A program made the translations under genes and the position numbers. Positions 1 through 8,400 of a stretch of DNA of 37,137 nucleotides are shown here, piece after piece. The notes below the pieces were generated by a model, which worked only from the letters and a program-made list of their open reading frames with translations, had not been told where the DNA came from and did not search any database. The DNA lies in NCBI GenBank assembly GCA_947649875.1, contig CANSTH010000008.1, forward strand, positions 1 through 37,137, given 5' to 3'. How positions within the stretch are numbered: the stretch's first letter is position 1; each line of letters begins with the position of its first letter. This DNA comes from an uncultured Parvibacter sp. (GTDB taxonomy: Bacteria > Actinomycetota > Coriobacteriia > Coriobacteriales > Eggerthellaceae).

Positions 1-1
1 G

Positions 2-259
2 AACCAACCGGACCATTTTGGCAACTACCCCTATTGGGACAACTCCAAGCTGTTCTTGAATGTGTTCGGCCAAGCCTGGCTGGTCAACGATTTCGTCATC
101 GGGCTGGTGGCCATGTTCTATATATGGGTAATGTGGCCGCTCATTTGCCTGGGGTTGGAAAAGCTGGGGCCGCGCCGGGCCAACATAGCCCTGGTACTCA
201 TAGTGGCGGGGTTCGCTGCTTGCTGCACCGCCTCCTATGTGCAGCTGGCGTTGCGCTAG
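2..259 (+). CDS. Membrane protein, C-terminal fragment (5' end outside window)
   Basis: Open frame from window start (NQPDHFGNYPYWDNSKLFLNVFGQAWLVNDFVIGLVAMFYIWVMWPLICLGLEKLG...) with two hydrophobic segments; stop at 257-259. Confidence 0.6.
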   Translation, partial: NQPDHFGNYPYWDNSKLFLNVFGQAWLVNDFVIGLVAMFYIWVMWPLICLGLEKLGPRRANIALVLIVAGFAACCTASYVQLALR

Positions 260-361
260 GGACGCACCGTTCCATTTGCTTGAAGTTTGGCCGCAAAGCC
301 GAGGCGCACGGGGCCGTTCGCGCTATACTTCTTCCATTAGCGATACAGGATTGGACGGTTC

Positions 362-1819
362 ATGGACTCTCAGATAAACGGCTTCACCGGATTCGGGCAC
401 CACAACCCCGGATTCGTGTCGGCGAAGGACGCTATCCGCAAGGCGGAGATTGCCGCTCAGGCAGCTAAGAACAACCCCGTGCAGCAGGCGCGCCAAACCC
501 TCGCCCAAGCGCAGGCGTTCAGCTCCGGGCTGGGCAGCAGCGCGGGCGAAGACCGCGAACAAGCCGCCCGCGGGGGCGCCCACCGCTCCCCCGCCCTGAA
601 GTTCGCCGCTCCCGTCTCCTCGAAAGACACCGGGCTTGCCTTCGACCCCGACAAGCTGGCGCGCATCCCCGAGCAGGACAGGCGCTGGTCGTGGGTGGAG
701 GTGGACCTGTCCGCCATCCGCCACAACACCCAAGCGGTGCGCAGCCGGCTCGCCCACGGGGTGCGCCTCATGGCGGTGGTGAAGGCTGATGCCTACGGCC
801 ACGGAGCCGTGCCGGTGGCCAAGATGGCGTTGAATTCCGGCGCTGACTACCTGGGCGTTGCCACCGTAGACGAGGCCATCCAGCTGAGGGAAGCACTGAT
901 AGGCGCCCCCATCCTGGTATTGTCGCAACCGCCGGCCGAGGCCATCCCCCTGCTTTTAGGCTACAAGGTGATGCCGGCCATCTACACCGCCGACTTCGCC
1001 ATCGCCTACGCCGAGGCAGCCGACGCCTTCGGCATTTCGGCACCGTTCCATCTGGCGGTGAACACCGGCATGAACCGCATCGGAGTGCGTTGGGACCAAG
1101 TGACAGAGTTCATGCGCCAAATCGACTTCCATCGGGCTTTGGAGCTGGTGGGCACCTTCACTCATTTTGCCACCGCCGACTGCACCCAAACCCTTGACTT
1201 CCAAATCCAAACGAAGCGCTTCCTGGAAGCGCTCTCGGCGCTGCGCATGGCTGGCGTGGACCCGGGAATCGTGCATGCCGCCAACTCTGCCGCCGCCATC
1301 CGCTTCCCCGATGTGCACTTCGACATGGTGCGGCTGGGCATCAGCCTGTACGGCTTCTACCCCTGCAACGAGACGCTTACCATGATCGACCTGAAACCGG
1401 CCATGGCAGTGTATGCCCGCATCAGCGATGTGCGTACCGTGCCCCTGAGCGACGGAGTGAGCTACGGGCTGCACTATCGCAGCCGCGGCCCTCAAACGAA
1501 GATCTGCACCATTCCCATTGGCTATGCCGACGGGCTTCGCCGCAGCCTCTCCAGTCGTGTGCGCTTTTTGTACAACGGTGCACTCATGAATCAGGTAGGA
1601 AACATCTGCATGGATCAGTGCATGTTCGAAGTGGATCCCTACGCCCACGGGCTGCGCGACCGCCACGAACCTGCCATCGGAGACTTGGTGACCATCATCG
1701 GCGGCGATGGCGACAACGTGTGCACCGTGGAGGGCATGTGCGAGCTGCTGAACACCATTCCCCACGAAGTGTGCATCGATTTCGGCACCTCCCGCATGCC
1801 GCGGCTGTACCGCCAGTAG
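362..1819 (+). CDS. alr: Alanine racemase with a long N-terminal extension
   Basis: WVEVDLSAIRHN...VKADAYGHGAVPVAK (PLP-lysine motif), HxANSAA, GxSLYGxxP, IPIGYADGLRR, GNICMDQCM motifs. Confidence 0.95.
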   Translation: MDSQINGFTGFGHHNPGFVSAKDAIRKAEIAAQAAKNNPVQQARQTLAQAQAFSSGLGSSAGEDREQAARGGAHRSPALKFAAPVSSKDTGLAFDPDKLARIPEQDRRWSWVEVDLSAIRHNTQAVRSRLAHGVRLMAVVKADAYGHGAVPVAKMALNSGADYLGVATVDEAIQLREALIGAPILVLSQPPAEAIPLLLGYKVMPAIYTADFAIAYAEAADAFGISAPFHLAVNTGMNRIGVRWDQVTEFMRQIDFHRALELVGTFTHFATADCTQTLDFQIQTKRFLEALSALRMAGVDPGIVHAANSAAAIRFPDVHFDMVRLGISLYGFYPCNETLTMIDLKPAMAVYARISDVRTVPLSDGVSYGLHYRSRGPQTKICTIPIGYADGLRRSLSSRVRFLYNGALMNQVGNICMDQCMFEVDPYAHGLRDRHEPAIGDLVTIIGGDGDNVCTVEGMCELLNTIPHEVCIDFGTSRMPRLYRQ

Positions 1820-1879
1820 GCACGCCGCCCCACCATAGCAGCAGACGCGCAGCCAGCCCCGCCAGCAGAAAGGCCATCC

Positions 1880-2455
1880 ATGCCCACAAAGCCCCATATC
1901 CCCCTCGATCAGATAAAAGCCCAGGTGGAAGGCTGCCGCCGCTGCCCACTGGCAGAAACCCGTACCAACGTGGTGTTCGGCGACGGCAACTCGAACGCAC
2001 GCGTGATGATTATCGGCGAGGCGCCGGGCAAGAACGAGGATTTGCAGGGAAGCCCGTTCGTGGGCGCCGCAGGCAAGTACCTGAGCGAGCTTTTAGCCAT
2101 TGCGGGGCTGAAGCGCGAAGAGGTGTTCATCGCCAACGTGCTGAAGTGTCGCCCGCCTGGAAACCGCGACCCACGCCCCGAGGAGATACAAACCTGCACG
2201 CCGTTTCTTCGCGAGCAAACCCGCACCATCTCGCCGGAATTCATCGTCACGCTAGGCAACTTCTCCACGAAGTTCATCCTGAAGACCGACACCGGCATCA
2301 CCCGCCTGCATGGAAAACTGGCGATGGCGGGCAAGTTCAAGGTGCTCCCCGTGTACCACCCCGCTGCCGCCCTTTACGACAGCAGCAAACGCATTGCGCT
2401 GGAAGACGATTTCGCCACCCTGGGCCGCCTGCTGGCAGAAGGGCAGCAAGCCTAG
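1880..2455 (+). CDS. Uracil-DNA glycosylase (family 4-like)
   Basis: GCRRCPLAETRTNVVFGDGN...IIGEAPGKNEDLQGSPFVGAAGKYL, NVLKCRPPGNRDP, VYHPAA motifs. Confidence 0.92.
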   Translation: MPTKPHIPLDQIKAQVEGCRRCPLAETRTNVVFGDGNSNARVMIIGEAPGKNEDLQGSPFVGAAGKYLSELLAIAGLKREEVFIANVLKCRPPGNRDPRPEEIQTCTPFLREQTRTISPEFIVTLGNFSTKFILKTDTGITRLHGKLAMAGKFKVLPVYHPAAALYDSSKRIALEDDFATLGRLLAEGQQA

Positions 2456-2545
2456 CGACGCCCGAGCCCGCCCTACTCGCAAGGAGCTTGCAGCGGTGTG
2501 CTATGCTTGGGCGCTGTGACTTGAGTTCCTTGCCAAGGAGGCATT

Positions 2546-3133
2546 ATGAACATAACGGTTTACTGCGGCTCGGCCACGGGCGACAGCCCGGCCATCGTGG
2601 AGGCAGCCGCCCAGCTGGGGCGCTGGATTGGCGAAAGCGGCAACCGGCTGGTGTACGGCGGCAGCTCGGTGGGACTGATGGGGGTTGTATCCCGTGCCGC
2701 CCTTGAAGCAGGCGCGGAAGTAGACGGCGTAGAGCCGCAGTTCTTCATCGATGCCGGCGTGGAGCAGCACGACCTGACCAACCTCTACGTAGTGGAGACC
2801 ATGGCCGAGCGCAAGACCATGATGATCGGCCTGGGGGATGTGTTCGTGGCGCTGCCGGGAGGGGTCGGCACCCTGGAAGAGATCAGCGAGATACTCACCC
2901 GCGTACGGTTGGACATGGGCCCCCATGAGTGCTTCTTCCTGAACGTGGACGGCTTCTACAACCCGCTCATCGCGCTTTTAGAAGAGATGATAGCCCACGG
3001 TTTCTTCGACCGTGAGGACATGGACCGCGTACATTTCCCCACCACTGTGGGAGAGCTCGCAAACCTGGTGGCCTATTCGCAAGAGCACCCGCCCGTCCGC
3101 GCCGGCGGGGCCTTCCTCGCCCAGTTCGGCTAG
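2546..3133 (+). CDS. LOG family protein (TIGR00730-type, putative nucleoside-5'-monophosphate phosphoribohydrolase)
   Basis: VYCGSATG, LVYGGSSVGLMG, MAERKTMM, PGGVGTLEE motifs; AGGAG upstream of ATG. Confidence 0.9.
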   Translation: MNITVYCGSATGDSPAIVEAAAQLGRWIGESGNRLVYGGSSVGLMGVVSRAALEAGAEVDGVEPQFFIDAGVEQHDLTNLYVVETMAERKTMMIGLGDVFVALPGGVGTLEEISEILTRVRLDMGPHECFFLNVDGFYNPLIALLEEMIAHGFFDREDMDRVHFPTTVGELANLVAYSQEHPPVRAGGAFLAQFG

Positions 3134-3150
3134 GCCCCGCAAGCTCCACA

Positions 3151-3180
3151 GCGGTTGCCCTGCAGCCAGGGAGCAACCGC
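3151..3180. terminator. Hairpin between convergent genes, possible bidirectional terminator
   Basis: GCGGTTGC...GCAACCGC stem (3151-3158 / 3173-3180) lying between convergent stops; no clear T-tract. Confidence 0.4.
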
Positions 3181-5133
3181 CTAAGCCCCTTCCTTAATAA
3201 GGCCGGTGCGATAGGCTTCCAGCAGCAGCTTCAAGTCATCCACCTGGGCTTGCAGCTTCTCACCCAAATCGGTATGGGCCACCAGCGTCCGCTGATCCAC
3301 TCGCTCTACCACGCGGCGGCTGGAGTGAATATCGCGCTCCTGTGCCACCGCCGCCTCGCGGGAAACCAGCGGCTCGTGAGCAGCCAAGATAAAGCCGTAG
3401 GAATTGGAGATGAGGGTATAACCGGCAATGCCGGTGGTGGGCTGGTAGGCCTTCGAGAATCCGCCGTCTATCATCAGCACCTTCCCGCCGCACTTCACGG
3501 GATCCTCGCCGTCTTTCGCCTTCACGGGCACGTGGCCGCAGATAATGCGAGCGCTGGCCGGGTCCAGCCCAAAGTCGCGGAAGATGCCATCGATAACTTG
3601 CGGATCCTCCAGGAGGCTGTAGAAGGGGTTCTTCACCTCTTTGCGAGCGGCTTTGTCGGCAATGAGGTACAGCTCGAACGTGGCCATCTTGCTCTTGGCG
3701 AACAGCGGCGACCCCTCCCCCAGCCACAGGTACCACAGCAGGTCGCGGCCCCGGCGGCGCGCCTCTTCGTCATCGGAGAAGAAGGCATTGCGCACGTGGG
3801 CGTCCAGGCAATCGTACAAGGCGCGACCCGCCACCTTTTGGCCGAACACGTCCACCACCTTGAGCGATCCGTCTTCGTTCAAGGGCACGCAGGCATGGAA
3901 CAGCAAGTTTCCGTTATGCACCTTGTACAGGCTGCCGTGGTCCAGCAAGAATCGCACGTGGCGCTGCAGCTTCTCGCACTGGGTGAAAGCGGCCTCCAGT
4001 CGCTGCATGATGCCTTCTTCCTCGGGGGTCAGCCGGTAGGGGTCGGCCCAGTCTACCGTGGGGAAGCTGGTGTCCAGTAGCGGATATTCCACTCCGTCCA
4101 CCACCACCGTGCCCGCTTCCGGGTTCACCCTATGCAGCAGCTTGCGGTCTTCCATGGCAAACTGCGGGTAGGCATCAATGAGCTGGCCCTCCACCTTGAA
4201 CTGGATGACGGCCATGGCCTTTTGGATTTTCACGCACATCTCTGCCTCGGCACTGGAGATGTCCGGGTTGCCCTTCAGCCCGAAGGCCACACAAGGGTCG
4301 GATGCATAGGCGCTCATGGCGAAGCGGGCCAGTGGCAGAATGTTGATGCCGTAGGCGTCCTCCAAGATTGAAAGGTTGCCATAGCGGGCGCAATTGCGCA
4401 CCACATGGGCGATGCAGCCCCGCTGCCCCAGCGATGCCCCCATCCACACGATATCGTGATTGCCCCACTGAATATCCAAGTTGGGATAGGCGGCCAACGC
4501 ATCCATGATGGTGTGCGGGGCAGGACCACGGTCGTAGATGTCGCCCAAGATATGCAGCTGATCGATGGCAAGGCGTTGCACCAAATGACCCAGCGCCTCC
4601 ACGAGCGCGATGCCCTGGCCGCTCTCCACTGCCGTGCGCACCAGCGCGGCACGGTAAGCCTGCTTGTCCACCCCCAGGCCGTCCTCGGCCATCAGCTCTT
4701 CAATCACATAGGCGAACTCCGGCGGCAGCGCCCGGCGCACATGGGATCGAGTGTACTTCTGGGCTGCCCGCTTCGCCACCGCCACCAGTCGCGGCACCAT
4801 CTGCTCGTACCAGGCCATCTCATCGGACACGTGCGCTAAAGCGATGGCCGCCTTCTCGCGCGGGTAGTAGACAAGGGTGGCCAATTCCCGTTTTTCTTGT
4901 TCGGCCAGCTGATCGCCGAACACGTCCTCGATTTTCAGCCGAATGGAGCCGGAACCGTTGCGGATGATGTGGGAAAAGGCCTCGTACTCGCCGTGGATGT
5001 CAGAACAGAAGAACTCGGTGCCCTTGGGCAAGTTGAGGATGGCGCTGAGGTTCATCAGCTCGGCGGCGGCGCTGGCCTGGGTGGGGAACAGCCTGGCCAA
5101 TTGGCGCAGGTAACGTTCTTCGTTGTATTCCAT
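3181..5133 (-). CDS. fbp: Fructose-1,6-bisphosphatase class III
   Basis: FFCSDIHGEYEAFSHI, ILGDIYDRGPAPHTIMD, WGNHDIVWMGA, ICGHVPVKAKDGEDPVK. Start taken at internal MEYNEERYL; the ORF track extends to 5163. Confidence 0.92.
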   Translation of the reverse strand: MEYNEERYLRQLARLFPTQASAAAELMNLSAILNLPKGTEFFCSDIHGEYEAFSHIIRNGSGSIRLKIEDVFGDQLAEQEKRELATLVYYPREKAAIALAHVSDEMAWYEQMVPRLVAVAKRAAQKYTRSHVRRALPPEFAYVIEELMAEDGLGVDKQAYRAALVRTAVESGQGIALVEALGHLVQRLAIDQLHILGDIYDRGPAPHTIMDALAAYPNLDIQWGNHDIVWMGASLGQRGCIAHVVRNCARYGNLSILEDAYGINILPLARFAMSAYASDPCVAFGLKGNPDISSAEAEMCVKIQKAMAVIQFKVEGQLIDAYPQFAMEDRKLLHRVNPEAGTVVVDGVEYPLLDTSFPTVDWADPYRLTPEEEGIMQRLEAAFTQCEKLQRHVRFLLDHGSLYKVHNGNLLFHACVPLNEDGSLKVVDVFGQKVAGRALYDCLDAHVRNAFFSDDEEARRRGRDLLWYLWLGEGSPLFAKSKMATFELYLIADKAARKEVKNPFYSLLEDPQVIDGIFRDFGLDPASARIICGHVPVKAKDGEDPVKCGGKVLMIDGGFSKAYQPTTGIAGYTLISNSYGFILAAHEPLVSREAAVAQERDIHSSRRVVERVDQRTLVAHTDLGEKLQAQVDDLKLLLEAYRTGLIKEGA

Positions 5134-5211
5134 GGGGCTCCTTGGAGTGCTTTTCAAGACCATTCTCTACGCGAGACTGGAATTGATAGAGAACCAGATG
5201 TCAGGCGATTA

Positions 5212-5299
5212 TTCGTAGGGCAGACATTCTTTGTCTGCCTGGGCCGCAACTACATGCGAGCCGTCCACCTAGGCAGAGATAGAATCTCTGCCCTACGAA
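5212..5299. repeat. Nested inverted-repeat element (29-nt arms, each arm itself a hairpin); MITE/REP-like
   Basis: Arm 1 TTCGTAGGGCAGACATTCTTTGTCTGCCT (5212-5240); arm 2 AGGCAGAGATAGAATCTCTGCCCTACGAA (5271-5299). Confidence 0.75.
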
Positions 5300-5400
5300 A
5301 AACCAGGACCATCCAATGGTAACAGCTAGCGGCACTACAACGGGCACCCTTTCGGGCAACCCACCCTGCGCCTTCGGCGAACTCACGAAACAGGGCGAAC

Positions 5401-6246
5401 TCACTCCCTCGCGAAGAAGGCCACGGCAATGGCATCGGGGCCAGCGTGGGTGCCGATAGCTGCGCCCACGCAACTTTGCGGCAGCGGCACACCCGTCTCC
5501 TGCCACAGATCGGCACTGTCGACGATGTACTTCTGCAGAAGACCGTCGGAAAGTCCAGTGTAGCCCACCAGGTAAGGCCGCGAGAAATCCACGCCGCCGG
5601 CGCTTTGAATCTGTCGCTTCAACAGGTTGGTGCCGTTCTTCGATCCGCGGGCCTTCCCCAGCACCGCCACCTCCCCCTCTTCGATGGCAATTACCGGCTT
5701 GATGGCCAGCATCTCCCCCATTACGGCGGCGGCTGCGTTCAGGCGGCCCCCTTTGCGCAGGTACTCCAGCGTGCCCAGCAGCGCTACAAGCCGCACCTGG
5801 TGCCGTTCTTCTTCCAGCTGTCGCGCCGCCTCTTCCGCAGATAGGCCCTGGCCCAGCAGTTGCAGGCCCCGTTGCACCACCACTGCTTCGCCGATGGAGG
5901 CGTTCAGGCTGTCCACCACAAACACCTTCCCCGGGAACTGCTCGGCTGCCGCCAGCGCACTGTCATGGGTGCCGGACAGTTTGCCCGACAAGGTGATCAC
6001 CAGCAGCTCATCGGCATGGGCCAGCCCTTCGCGGAAGGCCTCGACAAACTTCGCAGGGGTCACCATGCTGGTTTTGGGCAGCTGGTCCGACTCGATGAGG
6101 CGCTCGTAGAACTGCTGATGACTCAGATTCACGCCATCGAGAAACGACTCTTCCCCGAAGGTCACCTCCAAAGGCACCACCGCAACCCCCGGCGTGCCTT
6201 GGGGAATGTCGGAAGCGGAGTCGGTAATTACAAGCGTTTTGATCAT
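5401..6246 (-). CDS. DegV family protein (fatty-acid binding)
   Basis: VITDSASDIP, TSMVTPAKFVEAF, LSGKLSGTHDSA, VDSLNASIGEAVVV, LRKGGRLNAAAAVMGEMLAIKPVI. Confidence 0.93.
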   Translation of the reverse strand: MIKTLVITDSASDIPQGTPGVAVVPLEVTFGEESFLDGVNLSHQQFYERLIESDQLPKTSMVTPAKFVEAFREGLAHADELLVITLSGKLSGTHDSALAAAEQFPGKVFVVDSLNASIGEAVVVQRGLQLLGQGLSAEEAARQLEEERHQVRLVALLGTLEYLRKGGRLNAAAAVMGEMLAIKPVIAIEEGEVAVLGKARGSKNGTNLLKRQIQSAGGVDFSRPYLVGYTGLSDGLLQKYIVDSADLWQETGVPLPQSCVGAAIGTHAGPDAIAVAFFARE

Positions 6247-6308
6247 GAAATTTCCTTTTCCCTAAGCAGACATGAGCAGAAATCACCAGCCGGGTTTTCG
6301 CCGGCATA

Positions 6309-6429
6309 GGCGGTCGGCGGGACGGCGGAGCGGAGGTCTAGACATAAGGAGGGAGGAGATCCACTCGCGCACAGCGCGAGTTAGCTCCGGCCGACAACGC
6401 ATCGGAGCGGAGCCGTCCCGTCGACCGCC
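6309..6429. repeat. Structured repeat element copy 1 (multi-arm inverted repeat)
   Basis: Outer stem GGCGGTCGGCGGGACGG / CCGTCCCGTCGACCGCC; inner hairpin ACTCGCGC-ACA-GCGCGAGT; shares GAGGAGAyCCACTCG core with 7051-7173. Confidence 0.7.
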
Positions 6430-6439
6430 AACTGAGGGG

Positions 6440-6904
6440 CTAGCAAGTACCCTCTGCGCAGCTTTCGGCCATGCACTGCTCGGCACCACGCACTACCAGG
6501 TCCAGCCCCTCATAGAAGGCAGCGCGCTGATGAGCATCCAGCAGACTTCCGCCCTTGGCAAAAATAGCCTCGATGCGCCCGTTCAGCTGCTCCACCACCT
6601 TTGCCCCGGCTTCGGTGAGAAAGAACGGCGTGCGATACGAACGCCCCGAAGCCGGCGCTGTCTTGCGTACCAGCCCTTTGGTGATCAACTGCGAAAGGGC
6701 GCGGGAGATGGCCGCCTTGTCCTCGCGACAGCGGTCGGTAAGCTGCACAGCGCTCAACCCCTCCGGAGCCTTGCCCAGCTGGTAGAGCACCATGGCATGG
6801 GCGCCCTTCAGCCCCAGCTTCTTCATCTCGTAGTCTTTAACTTTCTGCACAATGCGGCTCAGCTCCAGAATAGAGCTCGTAAACGTGTCGAAGCGATTGT
6901 CCAT
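6440..6904 (-). CDS. MarR family transcriptional regulator
   Basis: winged-helix pattern: MVLYQLGKAPEGLSAVQLTDRCREDKAAISRALSQLITKGLVRKTAPASGRSYRTPFFLTEAGAKVVEQL. Confidence 0.88.
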   Translation of the reverse strand: MDNRFDTFTSSILELSRIVQKVKDYEMKKLGLKGAHAMVLYQLGKAPEGLSAVQLTDRCREDKAAISRALSQLITKGLVRKTAPASGRSYRTPFFLTEAGAKVVEQLNGRIEAIFAKGGSLLDAHQRAAFYEGLDLVVRGAEQCMAESCAEGTC

Positions 6905-6918
6905 CGCCGCCCTTTCAA

Positions 6919-6940
6919 AGATGTTGACGAAACAACATCT
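6919..6940. promoter_or_regulatory. Putative MarR operator at marR promoter
   Basis: AGATGTTG-acgaaa-CAACATCT, perfect 8-bp arms; adjacent -10-like TATGAT on the minus strand. Confidence 0.7.
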
Positions 6941-7050
6941 ATCATACCCGCCGCCTCCCTTTCGCGCAACCTCCTGTCAAAGAATCTGCGGGGTTTGGAG
7001 TAAGAACAAAGACACTGCTCCAGTCGTTTGACCGCAGACACATCGTGGAT

Positions 7051-7173
7051 GGGCCGGTTCGGCGGGTCGGAGCGAGGTCCGGCCAAGCGGAGCGACGAGG
7101 AGACCCACTCGGGCGAAGCCCGAGTTCGGCTACGACTAGCGAAGCGTCGAGCGCAGGCCTGCCGAACCGGCCC
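7051..7173. repeat. Structured repeat element copy 2 (multi-arm inverted repeat)
   Basis: Outer stem GGGCCGGTTCGGCGGG / CCTGCCGAACCGGCCC; inner hairpin ACTCGGGC-GAA-GCCCGAGT; similar layout to 6309-6429. Confidence 0.7.
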
Positions 7174-7309
7174 ACCTCCGGGATGGTATCAAATCGGAAA
7201 GGTATACCTTCTCTTGAGCCGGTTTATTCTCGCTTTGGTTTCAGCTGTAGGGTGCTGTGCGCCGGACGCCGCTGGCACGGGTATCGTTCACCTTGAGAGA
7301 ATACATAAA

Positions 7310-7331
7310 AGATGTTGTTCTCTCAACATCT
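7310..7331. promoter_or_regulatory. Putative MarR operator upstream of dehydratase-like operon
   Basis: AGATGTTG-ttctct-CAACATCT, identical half-sites and spacer length to 6919-6940; both followed by ATCATACC. Confidence 0.7.
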
Positions 7332-7410
7332 ATCATACCTAGGCGCTATCAGACGCCAATGGCGCCTCCTGAGCTCTAGCGCAACCAGGTAAAACGTAAA
7401 GGGGTGATAC

Positions 7411-8400
7411 ATGGCCGTGATCTCCGACGGGGCCGATGTGAAAACCATCGGCATCCCCCGCGCACTTCTCTACTACCGCTACGGCACGCTGTGGGAGATG
7501 TTTTTCCGCAACTTGGGGCGGCACGTGGTGGTAAGCCCGCCAACCGATCGCGCCGTGCTGCAGGCGGGCGAAGAGGTGTCGTCCGATGAGAGCTGCCTGG
7601 CCTCGAAGGTGTTCATGGGGGCCGTGGCCAGCCTCATCGGCCGCTGCGATGCCATTTTCATCCCCAACTACGCCAGCGCCTCTCCGCGCATGGGCTTCTG
7701 CACCAAATACCAAAGCGCCACCGACATGGCGGCCAACACCTTCCGCGAGCAAAACCCGAAGATCTTGAGCCTGCTGATTGAGCACCTGGACAGCCAGCGC
7801 GAGGTGGAAGAGGCCTTTGTGGACTTGGGAAAGCGACTGGGAGCCTCGGCCAAAGAGGCTAAGCGCGCCTACCATGCCGCCGCTAAAGCGCAGAAGACTG
7901 CCAACGAGCTATGGGCCAAGAACCAAGAGGCGGCGCTTAAGGACATCAAGCGGCTGCGCCACAGCACGGGCGATGCCCCCATCACCATCTTGGTGGCGGC
8001 CCATCCCTACATTGCCCACGATCCCTTCATGGCAGGGCCCGTGTTGGACGCCCTTAAAGAAGCCGGCGCCATCGTGCTGTTCGCCGATGAGGCCGACCAT
8101 GGCCACACCTACAAGAAGAGCTTTGAGTTCACCCGCACCATGCCCTGGGTGATAAACCGCGAGCTGATAGGCTCTATCCTCATGTTGCAAGGCCAAGTGG
8201 ACGGCATTGTGCTGATAAGCGCCTTCCCCTGCGGCCCCGACTCCATGACAGATGACGCCATCATGCGCTGCATCGAGGGCACCCCTATCCTGAACCTGCT
8301 GATAGACGCCCAAAGCGGCACTGCCGGCATCCAAACCCGCGTGGAGAGCTTCATGGACATCTTGCAGTTCCACAAGAAGGGAGGCTACCTGCATGAGTAA
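7411..8400 (+). CDS. 2-hydroxyacyl-CoA dehydratase-related protein (DUF2229/CoA-substrate-activase-associated)
   Basis: KTIGIPRALLYYRYGTLWEMFFRNLGRHVVVSPPTD...SSDESCLASKVFMGAVASLIGRCDAIFIPNY; SD AAAGGGGTG before ATG. Confidence 0.82.
   Translation: MAVISDGADVKTIGIPRALLYYRYGTLWEMFFRNLGRHVVVSPPTDRAVLQAGEEVSSDESCLASKVFMGAVASLIGRCDAIFIPNYASASPRMGFCTKYQSATDMAANTFREQNPKILSLLIEHLDSQREVEEAFVDLGKRLGASAKEAKRAYHAAAKAQKTANELWAKNQEAALKDIKRLRHSTGDAPITILVAAHPYIAHDPFMAGPVLDALKEAGAIVLFADEADHGHTYKKSFEFTRTMPWVINRELIGSILMLQGQVDGIVLISAFPCGPDSMTDDAIMRCIEGTPILNLLIDAQSGTAGIQTRVESFMDILQFHKKGGYLHE

Noticed and set aside
956-1897. 313-aa minus-strand ORF
   Set aside because: Antisense to alr; shadow ORF composition.
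1618-2706. 362-aa plus-strand ORF
   Set aside because: Out-of-frame overlap with alr, UDG and LOG genes; Arg/Pro-rich frame-shifted composition.
6272-7003. 243-aa plus-strand ORF
   Set aside because: Antisense to marR and covers the structured repeat; no domain.
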